Shown here piece after piece: positions 44,611 to 52,149 of a stretch of DNA of 64,000 nucleotides (positions within the stretch are counted from its first letter, which is position 1; every line of letters begins with the position of its first letter). The DNA is from Kitasatospora sp. GAS204B. Lineage in GTDB: Bacteria; Actinomycetota; Actinomycetes; Streptomycetales; Streptomycetaceae. Below the pieces are notes generated by a model that was not told the DNA's origin, did no database searches, and saw only the letters and a list, made by a program, of their open reading frames with translations. The stretch lies in NCBI RefSeq assembly GCF_029892155.1, contig NZ_JARZAG010000017.1:1-64000 (forward strand), in the 5' to 3' direction. The position numbers and the translations under genes are program-made.

Positions 44611-45354
44611 ATGACCAGAGAGTTCGAGGTCCGCAAGGAACAGGACCTGCCCGCGACGCCCGAACAGGTCTGGGCCGCGGTCGCCACCGGTGCCGGCAAC
44701 CTCGGCTGGCTGTACCCCATGGAGGTCGAGCCGCGCGTCGGCGGAAAGGCCACCCGGTCCGACAGCACCGTCGTGGTGTGGGAGCCGCCGAGCCACTTCG
44801 CCGTCCGGGCGACCCTGGGCGACGAGTTCTCCAACACGCTCAGCTACCGGATCGAGCCGGTGGACAGCGGAACGAGCCACCTGCGGATGGGAATCCACTG
44901 GGTGCACGAAGGCGTCTGGGACGAGATCTGGGACACCAAGGCGGACGCGGCCGAGAAGCACGTCCACTTCTACCAGCACGGTCTCGCCGAGTACCTGCGG
45001 CACTTCGGCGGCCGCCCCGCCGTCTACGTCAAGGCCCAGCGCCCCGAACCCTCCGCCGACCCGGCCGACTTCGCCGCCCTGCGTCGCCGCCTCGGCCTCG
45101 CCGAGGACGCGGCCGTCGGAGACCGGCTCGAACTCCACGTCCCCGGCCCGGACGGCGGTCCGGAAGAGGTGGTCGTGGACTGGCTCAGCCCCGACTTCGT
45201 CGGCCTGCGGGGCCCGGACGCGCTGTACCGCTTCTTCAACGGCAGCACCTGGAACTGGCCGCTCTGGCTGGCCCACCACCTGTTCGCCGAGGACGCCGAC
45301 GAGCAGCAGGCCACCAAGGCGTGGACCGCCTGGCTCAACGACAACCAAGCCTAG
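44611..45354 (+). CDS. SRPBCC-superfamily protein
   Basis: This 247-residue protein has an N-terminal half that fits the START/AHSA1-type hydrophobic-pocket fold: REFEVRKEQDLPATPEQVWA, then WEPPSHFAVRATLGDEF and HVHFYQHGLAEYLRHF. The C-terminal part (about 150-247) is less typical, with WLSPDFVGLRGPDALYRFF, and may be a second half-domain. GAAGGAG precedes the ATG at 44611, 30 bp after the P450. Such proteins bind hydrophobic ligands or act as cyclases, dehydratases or helpers. I propose a role beside the P450 in forming or binding the Ahp intermediate. This is inference from position. Confidence 0.75.
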   Translation: MTREFEVRKEQDLPATPEQVWAAVATGAGNLGWLYPMEVEPRVGGKATRSDSTVVVWEPPSHFAVRATLGDEFSNTLSYRIEPVDSGTSHLRMGIHWVHEGVWDEIWDTKADAAEKHVHFYQHGLAEYLRHFGGRPAVYVKAQRPEPSADPADFAALRRRLGLAEDAAVGDRLELHVPGPDGGPEEVVVDWLSPDFVGLRGPDALYRFFNGSTWNWPLWLAHHLFAEDADEQQATKAWTAWLNDNQA

Positions 45355-45366
45355 CTAGGACTCCCG

Positions 45367-45567
45367 ATGGAAACCTCGATGGAAACACTGCTCTACGCCG
45401 CCGAACTCGTCGAGGAGAACGGCACCTACAAGCTCGTCTTCCAGGACGTGGTGCGGGACACCGTCCAGACCACCCCGGTCCCCAAGTCCATGGTGGACAA
45501 GCTCCCGACCTTCCTCGCGGCGCTCAGCGCCAAGCTCAACTCCGCACCGTCACGCGGCCGGTGGTAG
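45367..45567 (+). CDS. Small unknown protein of 66 residues
   Basis: This small soluble protein starts METSMETLLYAAELVEENGT and continues YKLVFQDVVRDTVQTTPVPK, then VDKLPTFLAALSAKL. There is no signal peptide, membrane segment or Cys. I do not recognise a family. It lies 12 bp after the SRPBCC gene and its stop overlaps the start region of the thioesterase gene, so it is part of the operon. A second ATG four codons in (45379) could also start it. Candidate roles are a partner of the P450 or a carrier/thioesterase accessory. Confidence 0.7.
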   Translation: METSMETLLYAAELVEENGTYKLVFQDVVRDTVQTTPVPKSMVDKLPTFLAALSAKLNSAPSRGRW

Positions 45568-45569
45568 CC

Positions 45570-46340
45570 GTGGGCCACCCGGCCACCCGGCCGTCAGCAG
45601 CCCGGAGCGAGGCCGCCGCCTGGTTCCGGGTGCACCGGCGCGCACAGCAGCCGAGGCTCCGACTGGTCTGCTTCCCGCACGCCGGCGGCGCCGCCAACTT
45701 CTTCGACAGCTGGCCCGCACTGCTGCCCGCCGACGTCGAGCTCCTGGCAGTCCGCTACCCGGGACGGCAGAACCGGCTCCTGGAGCCCTTCGCACCCGAC
45801 CTGCCGACCCTCGCGGACGAGATCCACACCGCCCTGGAACCGTACCTAGACCGGCCGGTGGCGCTGTTCGGCCACAGCATGGGCTCGGCGGTGGCCTACG
45901 AGGTCGCCCTGCGGCTCGACGGCCGCGGCCGCACGCCCACCCGCCTGCTGGTCTCCGGCCGCGTCGCCCCGCACCGCGCCGCGCCCACCGACCTGCACAC
46001 CCGTGACGACGAGTCACTGATCGCGGACGTCCGGCAGCTGGGCGGGCCCGGGGCGGAGGCCTACGACAACCCGGAGCTGCGTGAGCTGACCCTCCCGGCG
46101 CTGCGCGCCGACTACCGGCTCATCGAGACGTACCGCCCACGGCAGCCGAAACCCCTGCGCGCGCCCATCACCGCGTACGCGGGGGAGAGCGACCCCGACT
46201 GCCCGCCGGACGGTGTCCGCGCCTGGTCCGAACTGACCGTCCCCGGCGGCTTCGAGCACCGCTGGTTCCCGGGCGGACACTTCTACCTGACCCTGTCCGA
46301 GGCCGAGCTGCTCGCCGACCTCACCACCCGGCTCGCCTGA
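45570..46340 (+). CDS. Type II thioesterase
   Basis: This 256-residue editing thioesterase removes wrongly acylated or stalled groups from NRPS carrier domains. It has LRLVCFPHAGGAANFFDSWP at the N-terminus, nucleophile Ser103 in FGHSMGSAVAYEV, an acid in GESDPDCPPD and His in FPGGHFYL. The GTG at 45570 follows GGTGG by five bases; a GTG at 45561 is also in frame. It overlaps or abuts the 66-residue gene and is the last gene of the operon before a strong stem-loop. Confidence 0.9.
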   Translation: MGHPATRPSAARSEAAAWFRVHRRAQQPRLRLVCFPHAGGAANFFDSWPALLPADVELLAVRYPGRQNRLLEPFAPDLPTLADEIHTALEPYLDRPVALFGHSMGSAVAYEVALRLDGRGRTPTRLLVSGRVAPHRAAPTDLHTRDDESLIADVRQLGGPGAEAYDNPELRELTLPALRADYRLIETYRPRQPKPLRAPITAYAGESDPDCPPDGVRAWSELTVPGGFEHRWFPGGHFYLTLSEAELLADLTTRLA

Positions 46341-46506
46341 CGCAGGCGGCTCGGCCGGACTGCCGGCACGGCAGCGAACCTCAGCCCGCAGCGCCCGCTG
46401 ACGGCTTGACACTGACCGGCCGCGCTCCGGTGGCCACGCAACCGTCCCTCCACTTCGCTGGATCTTCAAAGACGTGGGGAGAGCCGGGAGCGGTGAGCAA
46501 GCGGGC

Positions 46507-46536
46507 GGGCCCGCCGACCGTCAGGTCGGCGGGCCC
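46507..46536 (+). terminator. Terminator-like stem-loop after the biosynthetic operon
   Basis: Perfect 13-bp arms (GGGCCCGCCGACC and its complement) flank the loop GTCA. It lies 166 bp after the thioesterase stop. There is no U-tract, as is common in actinomycetes. Confidence 0.75.
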
Positions 46537-46646
46537 CGGTGGCCGGCGTCCGGCACGGCGGGTCCAGTGGGTGCTGGCGGGCGGTCTTCAACGAGTACCG
46601 ATACGCAGCTTGAGCAGCGGCGATCACTTTCCGAGCCTCACAGGCA

Positions 46647-46781
46647 TTGACCGAACAACAGATCGCCGACCTCGTGCACCAGGCCGGCAGCATGGTCGAC
46701 GTCCTGCGCGACGCCAACCCCGAGACCAAGCGGCAGACTTACGCCGCCCTCGGCCCGCGCTGCGACTACAATCACGCATAA
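46647..46781 (+). pseudogene. C-terminal fragment of a serine recombinase
   Basis: The frame reads LTEQQIADLVHQAGSMVDVL, then RDANPETKRQTYAALG and a stop at 46779. This matches the C-terminal coiled-coil/tail pattern of large serine recombinases (compare the remnant at 4441-4960, which has SDLVAVLRDAEPADRAVLYQ). Only about 45 codons survive and there is no start. It differs enough from the left remnant to have come from another recombinase. Confidence 0.5.
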
Positions 46782-46786
46782 CGCAA

Positions 46787-46818
46787 AATGCAGGTCAGGA
46801 TCGCTCCAGACCTGCATT
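46787..46818. repeat. Hairpin just after the recombinase remnant
   Basis: AATGCAGGTC pairs with GACCTGCATT. Inside, GGA pairs with TCC around a TCGC loop, with one A/A mismatch. It starts six bases after the stop codon and may be the remnant gene's terminator. Confidence 0.5.
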
Positions 46819-46821
46819 CCC

Positions 46822-46862
46822 TGGCCAACCATGTTGGCCAATGGGTCGTGTCCGAGGCCGGA
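46822..46862. repeat. Palindrome and shared 13/15-mers, possible element end
   Basis: TGGCCAAC-CAT-GTTGGCCA forms perfect 8-bp arms (46822-46840). The right arm begins GTTGGCCAATGGG, found inverted at 829-841. The following GTGTCCGAGGCCGGA (46848-46862) recurs directly at 801-815. This may be a scar of one mobile-element end. Confidence 0.4.
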
Positions 46863-46997
46863 CACAGACCGTGAGCCGACGGCGATCCGGGGTGTTGGGG
46901 GAGCTGGATCTGGGTGCTCCATGGTGATCGCGGGACTGTCGATCGCGATCGAAGTCCGGGTGACTTCAATGTCAGTGTGTCATCGCATGATGGTGAG

Positions 46998-47885
46998 TCA
47001 GGCGCAGTCGAAGCGATGGTCAGTGGGGCGGTCGGGGCAGGTGCGACACTCGAAGATGTAGACCCCGCCGGCGTCGCCGAGCATGAGCCCCGCTGCGTCC
47101 AGGGCCGCCTTGCCGGCGTCGCCGCGGGTTTCCTGCCCGTCCACGAGTGTCCGGTCCTCCATGGGGAGCCAGGTTCGCCATGCCTCGCCGGAGTACTCCC
47201 AGCTGGCGACGGTGAGTAGGTGTTCCATGGGGTCGTCGCATGTTGGGCAGTCGGGCCAGTCGGGCTCCTGCGTCCAGCCGGGGTAGCCGCCGAGTTTGGT
47301 GCCCTCGGCGGTGGAAAGGTCGCCCCAGTAGGTCACGCCGGACTCCGCCTCCAGCTGGTCGAAGCGGTCTCGTAGCGCGTGGAGCAGGCCGAGAGGCAGG
47401 TCGTTGCGGGGGTACTCCGTGAACGGCTCCGGATGGACCACACACGGCTGGGGGACGTACCGGGGCTCGGCGTCGGTCGGTGCGGGTGGCGGGTCGATGA
47501 CCGTCTCGACGCTCGCAGCGGCGCGCCAGAAGACCTGCGGCGTGGGTTCGCACTCGTCGTGCTCGAAGGGGCACCACAGCACTTGCAGCAGGTCCGTCCC
47601 GTCGGGGAACGAGAGCTTGGGTGCGTCGTGGCGGTAGATCTGGATGACGGGCACCAGCGCACTGCCGCCCGGTGACCTGGGCCCGTTCGCCGGGCCGTAA
47701 TGACGATCGGTGCAGTGCGGCCATGGTTCGTTGGATGGCCATCGCAGCGGGCCGCCCACCGAACTCTCGTCCACCTCGGGAGCCCCCGGACGCGGATGCA
47801 GCCGGGTGGTCGTGCGGCGCAGCGGGACCAACTCGGGGAAGAGCTGCTCGATGTCCACGGGACGTGGCGGGGTGTGGCGGGGCAT
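46998..47885 (-). CDS. DUF1963 (YwqG-like) protein
   Basis: This is a 295-residue cytosolic protein. Features of the DUF1963/YwqG family include VGGPLRWPSNEPWPHC near the N-terminus, LVPVIQIYRHDAPKLSFPDG in the middle and the signature KLGGYPGWTQ. The C-terminal CRTCPDRPTDHRFDC and earlier CPTCDDP form two Cys pairs that may bind a metal. The start is the ATG at 47885. It heads away from the biosynthetic cluster and is followed upstream by another minus-strand hypothetical gene. Its molecular function is unknown. Confidence 0.75.
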   Translation of the reverse strand: MPRHTPPRPVDIEQLFPELVPLRRTTTRLHPRPGAPEVDESSVGGPLRWPSNEPWPHCTDRHYGPANGPRSPGGSALVPVIQIYRHDAPKLSFPDGTDLLQVLWCPFEHDECEPTPQVFWRAAASVETVIDPPPAPTDAEPRYVPQPCVVHPEPFTEYPRNDLPLGLLHALRDRFDQLEAESGVTYWGDLSTAEGTKLGGYPGWTQEPDWPDCPTCDDPMEHLLTVASWEYSGEAWRTWLPMEDRTLVDGQETRGDAGKAALDAAGLMLGDAGGVYIFECRTCPDRPTDHRFDCA

Positions 47886-47926
47886 CAGGGTCCTTCAAGG
47901 TGCCGGGAAGATGGCGGGTCAGGGGG

Positions 47927-48730
47927 TCAGTTCAGGTCGAGGACGGGACGGGCGGAGAAGTCCTCGTACATGGATTCGCCGTCATCGCCGTGCAGGAACT
48001 CGGACATAGCCGGGTTGCGGTTTGCTGTGGCCAGGGCCAGCCATGTCACGAGGGTGCCGTAGCCGCCGCATTCTGTCTCCCCACCGTCGCCGCCGTGGAC
48101 GGCGGATGGGTCGCTGGTCAGCTCCGCCTGGTAGGTGTCGTAGGCGATCCGTAGTCCGAGGACGTTGCGCTGGCGCTGCGGTCCGTCGGGGGCTTCGTAG
48201 GGGGAGCGGTCCAGCGGGCACTGGTCGCCCCAGCGGAACAGCGTGCCCGCTCCGGCGGCGCAGGCGTGCTCCCACTCGTCCGGGCTCGACAGTCGCAAGC
48301 CCCGCTCGGCGAGTAGCGCCGGCATGTTGGCGAAGGCGGTGGTGAACGCCTCGGGCTCCAACGCCACCAGCACCGTGGGGACGGTGACGGTCCGCAATGG
48401 GCTGAGCACCTCGGCCAGGTGGTCGCGCAGGTCCGTTGCGAAGCCGAACCCGCCAGCCAGTGTTTCCGTCTGGTAGCTCTCCAGCTGCTCGGGTGTCGGC
48501 TGCCACCGGTCCAGATCGAAGCCCACCGTGACGTCTCCGCCGGGGACGAGCGCGAACTGCCGGCCGCCCTGGTCGATCACCGCGCTGTGGAATGCGGCGC
48601 CGAGGTGCGTGACGGTGCGGACTTCGACCACCCGTCCACCCACCTTCCGTGCGGCCTCGTGCGCGTGACGGTTGGCGGCGTGGTGGTCGAGGGCGCGCCA
48701 GCGGTGGAAGGTGAGGTCAGCGAGTGGCAT
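47927..48730 (-). CDS. Formylglycine-generating-enzyme-like (SUMF1-fold) protein
   Basis: This 267-residue protein includes LVPGGDVTVGFDLDRWQPTP and RLSSPDEWEHACAAGAGTLF followed by RWGD. These are the landmarks of FGE/SUMF1-type folds, which in true enzymes read PGGxFxMG and WEYACRAGT..RWGD. The catalytic Cys pair of FGE is not evident, so a binding rather than oxidising role is likely. I chose the ATG at 48730; longer in-frame starts upstream lack support. It lies 41 bp upstream of the DUF1963 gene in the same orientation and may be co-transcribed with it. Confidence 0.6.
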   Translation of the reverse strand: MPLADLTFHRWRALDHHAANRHAHEAARKVGGRVVEVRTVTHLGAAFHSAVIDQGGRQFALVPGGDVTVGFDLDRWQPTPEQLESYQTETLAGGFGFATDLRDHLAEVLSPLRTVTVPTVLVALEPEAFTTAFANMPALLAERGLRLSSPDEWEHACAAGAGTLFRWGDQCPLDRSPYEAPDGPQRQRNVLGLRIAYDTYQAELTSDPSAVHGGDGGETECGGYGTLVTWLALATANRNPAMSEFLHGDDGESMYEDFSARPVLDLN

Positions 48731-48801
48731 GGCCAGCAGTCTGGCATCAGGCACCGACACCCGGGTGCTGCCGGGCGGCCGTCGATCCCTTCCCGTGTGC
48801 G

Positions 48802-49341
48802 TTACTTGACCAGGCGGAAGTCGGGGTGTGCGGCCCAGGTCCGAAGGAGCTGCGCGGTGCCGAACGTAGTGGCGCCGAAGGCCTCGGGGAGGGTGGCAAT
48901 CAGGCCTGGCAGGGTGGCCATGACCGGCAGGTTGCTCTGGTGGAACTCGACGTGGGCGACACCCCCGACGATATCCATGATCGATGCGGTCAGATGTGCC
49001 GTGACGGCATGGTCTACTTCCCGGTTGCACATCGCGATGACGTTGACGCCGTGGGTCGGAGTGAAGCCGATCAGCGGTTCGAGATCGGGGTTGTCCGCGT
49101 GCTCGGCTGTGAACGTCTCCTCATCTCCGATACCGGCCAGAGCCACCAGGAACGGCCGGCCTCCTGCCGGTGCGTCACCGTTCGCGATGGCCAACCGATC
49201 CGCGAGCACCTGGAGATCAAAATGTCCAGGGCGCTCCTCTTCGACCCGTTCGCAGATCTCGCTCAGTAGCGCACGCAGACGTACGAGGTCCTCGTCTGGG
49301 ACCGCTCCTGGCAACTCGATTCCCACTACCGGTCCAGCCAT
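48802..49341 (-). CDS. DUF6368-like hypothetical protein
   Basis: This 179-residue soluble protein begins MAGPVVGIELPGAVPDEDLV and contains RPFLVALAGIGDEETF and HLTASIMDIVGGVAHVEFHQ. It looks like the actinobacterial DUF6368 family, which I recall by its MAGP-V-G opening; this assignment is from memory. There is no signal peptide or membrane segment. The ATG at 49341 is followed by a compact single-domain protein. It belongs to a run of small hypothetical proteins on both strands. Function unknown. Confidence 0.6.
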   Translation of the reverse strand: MAGPVVGIELPGAVPDEDLVRLRALLSEICERVEEERPGHFDLQVLADRLAIANGDAPAGGRPFLVALAGIGDEETFTAEHADNPDLEPLIGFTPTHGVNVIAMCNREVDHAVTAHLTASIMDIVGGVAHVEFHQSNLPVMATLPGLIATLPEAFGATTFGTAQLLRTWAAHPDFRLVK

Positions 49342-49475
49342 GCCGGCGAGTCTACGATCACGGCCTACCCCCGGACACCCGGATTCTCGGCGCCATGTCA
49401 CCGGAGCTGAGCTGCTGCTACGCCGGGCCTGGGCGAACTCGGGGCTGGCCGTCCGGGGCGCTAGGCTCCCGAACC

Positions 49476-50000
49476 ATGTCCAGCACTGCGCATACCTTCA
49501 CCTGCTCCTGTTGCCACGGCGAGCATGCTGGGCCAGCACTCTCCCATAGTGCGAAGGCCCCGGATCTGTGGCACCCGCAGTACGCCGAGGACACGGACAG
49601 CATGCTCACAGCAGACCTGTGCAGCATCAAGGGGCAGGCGCTCTTCATCCACGGACTGATCGAGATACCCGTGCGCGACACCGGCGAGATCTTCTCCTGG
49701 GGTGTCTGGTCCTCCCTCAGTGCCCCGAACTTCGCCCGAGCCGTCGAGCGCTGGCAGGACGAGGACCGTGACCAGGAGCCGGCGTACTTCGGCTGGCTCT
49801 CCACCGAACTGCCCCTCTACGGTGTCTCCACGATGATCCTGAAGACGCAGGTGCACACGCGTCCCCTGGGCAGGCGCCCCTTCATCGAGCTGGAACCCAC
49901 CGACCACCCGCTGGCTGTCGAACAGCGTGAGGGCATCACCGCAGCCCGCGTCGCCGAGATCGCCGAACTGGTCCTGCGCCAAGGCAGGATCGAGCCGTGA
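49476..50000 (+). CDS. DUF2199-domain protein
   Basis: This is a 174-residue protein. The N-terminal CSCCHGEH is a Cys-rich, possibly zinc-binding opening, followed by FIHGLIEIPVRDTGEIFSWG and WSSLSAPNF, the core of the DUF2199 family. GEIFSWGVW and YFGWLSTELPLY are further family-like segments. The ATG at 49476 is preferred. Its stop codon overlaps the next start in GTGA, so the two proteins are translationally coupled. No biochemical role is known to me. Confidence 0.75.
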   Translation: MSSTAHTFTCSCCHGEHAGPALSHSAKAPDLWHPQYAEDTDSMLTADLCSIKGQALFIHGLIEIPVRDTGEIFSWGVWSSLSAPNFARAVERWQDEDRDQEPAYFGWLSTELPLYGVSTMILKTQVHTRPLGRRPFIELEPTDHPLAVEQREGITAARVAEIAELVLRQGRIEP

Positions 50001-50530
50001 CCGCGCTGCCCACCTTCCCCTACCACCCCGATCCGCTCGCCACCGGATCGCTGCGTCCAAGCGCCGAGCCGTGCTGCTGCTGCGGACAACCCGGCGGCCT
50101 CCTCTACGTTGGACCGATGTACACCGCGCAGGAGGCGCCGGGGCGGGTCTGCCCGTGGTGCATCGCCGACGGGTCGGCGGCCCGCCGATTCGATGCGGAG
50201 TTCACGGATGCCAGCGAACTCACCGGCCTGCCCGACGATGTCGTCGAGGAGGTGTGCAGCCGCACCCCCGCCTTCAGCTCCTGGCAGCAGGGCCGCTGGC
50301 TGGCCCACTGCGCGGATGCCGCCGCGTTCCTGGGCCCGGTGGGCATCGAGGAGTTGCGCGCACACCCCGAGGCCCTGGAGATGATCCGCAGTGAATTCGC
50401 GGACCCACGCCGGAAGGAGCACTTCCTCCAGTCGTTCCTGGAGGCGCTCCACGCGGACGGCAACCCGACGGCCTACCTGTTCCGTTGCCGCGCCTGCGGC
50501 GAGCACCTCGCCTATGCGGACGGCACTTGA
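49997..50530 (+). CDS. CbrC/UPF0167-family protein
   Basis: This is a 177-residue protein. The opening LPTFPYHPDPLATGSL, then CCCCGQPGGLLYVGPMY, CPWCIADGS and the C-terminal CRACGEHLAY fit the CbrC (UPF0167) family, with several Cys pairs likely to bind zinc. In E. coli the founding member is regulated by CreBC and linked to colicin E2 tolerance. It begins with GTG overlapping the DUF2199 stop. Together the two form a coupled unit that may act in defence or immunity; this is inference. Confidence 0.75.
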   Translation: MTALPTFPYHPDPLATGSLRPSAEPCCCCGQPGGLLYVGPMYTAQEAPGRVCPWCIADGSAARRFDAEFTDASELTGLPDDVVEEVCSRTPAFSSWQQGRWLAHCADAAAFLGPVGIEELRAHPEALEMIRSEFADPRRKEHFLQSFLEALHADGNPTAYLFRCRACGEHLAYADGT

Positions 50531-50899
50531 ACGCGCTTGCCGGGAGCAGACCCGCAGGCACCGTGGTCAGGGGGGAGCCGATGGCGATAGAACTCGGATT
50601 CGGGCCGGCTCGGGCAGTTGAGATGATCAGTCCATGGAGCATTGGCGACCGCGCCGGGACGAGTTCCCGCGACCGCCGTATTCAGGGGAGCGTTCGAGAC
50701 GCACATGACCGTGTGCTGCGACGCCGCCGCGCCCCACAAGCGCCCAGGAACGATCAACGATGGGTGCGGCTCCTCTGGGGGGAAGGTGGAAGCCGGGTGC
50801 CTGCCGGTTCGGGTCGCACGGGGCTCTGACATCCGACGGGGCCCGGGCGGTGGCGTTGATCGGTACGCCAGGCTTCCCGTTCGGCCCGTACCTCTGGCG
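50531..50899. other. No recognisable gene (369 bp)
   Basis: Only a 24-codon open frame (50634-50708, MEHWRPRRDEFPRPPYSGER...) is visible and I cannot support it. Near 50770 a short motif whose reverse complement contains CAGAGGAGCC reappears near 51736 on the other side of the acetyltransferase gene. Confidence 0.4.
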
Positions 50900-51535
50900 T
50901 CAGGAGCGGTAGATGCACTCCGCGATCGTTGAGTGCTTCTTCCAGCCCAGGGTCTCGTACAGCGCGCGTCCGGCGTCCGTCGCGCCGAGAACGCCCGTGT
51001 CCGCACCGCGTTCCACAGCCCGGTTGGCGAGAGAGCGCATCACGAAGCCGCCCAGTCCCTTACGGCGATGGCTCTCTGCCGTGATCACCCGGTCCACCAC
51101 CGCGGTCTCGCCGACTACCGCCATCTGCCCCTGGGCCGCGGGCTCGCCCGCTGCATCCAGTACGCGGACGTACACGACGTCGTCGACAGCCTGAACGGTG
51201 GCGGTGTATCCCTCGGGTGTGGCCAGCTTGGTGGCTGTCAGGTCGATGGCCATCAGGTGGCCGGTCTCTTCCCAGGCCACCACCCATCCCGGCGACAGCC
51301 AGGGCTCGACGTCCTCGGGCTCCGCGGGCATTTTCAGCCAGGTTCGTGGCGCCGCCACCGAGACGGCCGCACTGCGGACCAACGACTCATCGGTCACGGG
51401 CAGGACATGGCGCCCTACTTCGGCGGGGTTATCGGCCACCTCGATGTATAGCCCCCAGGGTTGCTCGATCGGCGGGGGTGTGCGCCGGGATATCGCCCAG
51501 CCCGCCGCCCATGTCCTGACCGTGTCCGCAAGCAT
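50900..51535 (-). CDS. GNAT-family N-acetyltransferase
   Basis: This 211-residue protein carries the acetyl-CoA-binding motif A in VVDRVITAESHRRKGLGGFV (RRKGLG loop). The C-terminal ALYETLGWKKHSTIAECIYR is typical of GNAT enzymes. The N-terminal half (about 1-110) is divergent and may bind the substrate. GGGAGG on the minus strand lies just upstream of two adjacent ATGs; I chose the one at 51535 for spacing. The gene faces the SMI1/KNR4 remnant. The substrate (small amine, antibiotic or protein N-terminus) is unknown. Confidence 0.78.
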   Translation of the reverse strand: MLADTVRTWAAGWAISRRTPPPIEQPWGLYIEVADNPAEVGRHVLPVTDESLVRSAAVSVAAPRTWLKMPAEPEDVEPWLSPGWVVAWEETGHLMAIDLTATKLATPEGYTATVQAVDDVVYVRVLDAAGEPAAQGQMAVVGETAVVDRVITAESHRRKGLGGFVMRSLANRAVERGADTGVLGATDAGRALYETLGWKKHSTIAECIYRS

Positions 51536-51803
51536 CATGTCCTCCCGAACCAGTGGCGCATCAACTGATGGTAATGACCTCAATGCAGTATGGGACCTTA
51601 CTCCTCATCTCTGCGTAAGTCACGCATCTGACCAGCGGCTCTTACGCCAATGCCCGGTTGGCGCCCACAGGGCAGTGAGCCAGGCCTTCGTGCCCAAGTC
51701 GGCAGTCCCCCAACTCCACCCCCCTTCCCTCCAGAGGAGCCACACCCAAATCGAATGTCGGCGACAGGCACTCATGTCCGTGCTCGCCGTCGACAGGAGA
51801 GCC

Positions 51804-52140
51804 GTGAACACGCAGGTGGACTGGTCCGGAGTCCGGGAACGCGTCATCGCGATGGAGGAAGCCGAACGTCGAGCCCGTGGTCGTGAGCCGTCTCGATGCC
51901 CGACATTCGAACCTGTCCTGACACCCGCCGAGATCGCGGAGGTCGAAGCACGGTTCGGCGTCACGCTCCCTGACGAGTACCGCACGTTTCTGGCGGAGGT
52001 CGGGGCCGGTGGCCCGGGCCCGGCACTGCACCTCACATCGTTGTGCCGGATCGACGGGACATGGGGATGGCTCTGGGACGGGGGGTACCACTGGCTGCTG
52101 GACCCCAGCGGGCCGTTCGTCGAAACGGAAGGCCGGGCTA
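51804..52140 (+). pseudogene. SMI1/KNR4 (SUKH) family protein, 3'-truncated
   Basis: The GTG at 51804 has AGGAG just ahead. The protein reads FEPVLTPAEIAEVEARFGVT, then LPDEYRTFLAEVGAGGPGPA, the SUKH core, and GYHWLLDPSGPFVETE. After that, near 52140, family-like sequence ends although the frame stays open. The antisense strand beyond is part of another, oppositely oriented gene. SUKH proteins are best known as immunity proteins against polymorphic toxins. The C-terminal part is missing, so it is probably non-functional. Confidence 0.7.
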
Positions 52141-52149
52141 CTGTCAGCC

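Noticed and set aside
50634..50708. A 24-codon open frame
   Set aside because: Too short, without a ribosome-binding site or recognisable family.
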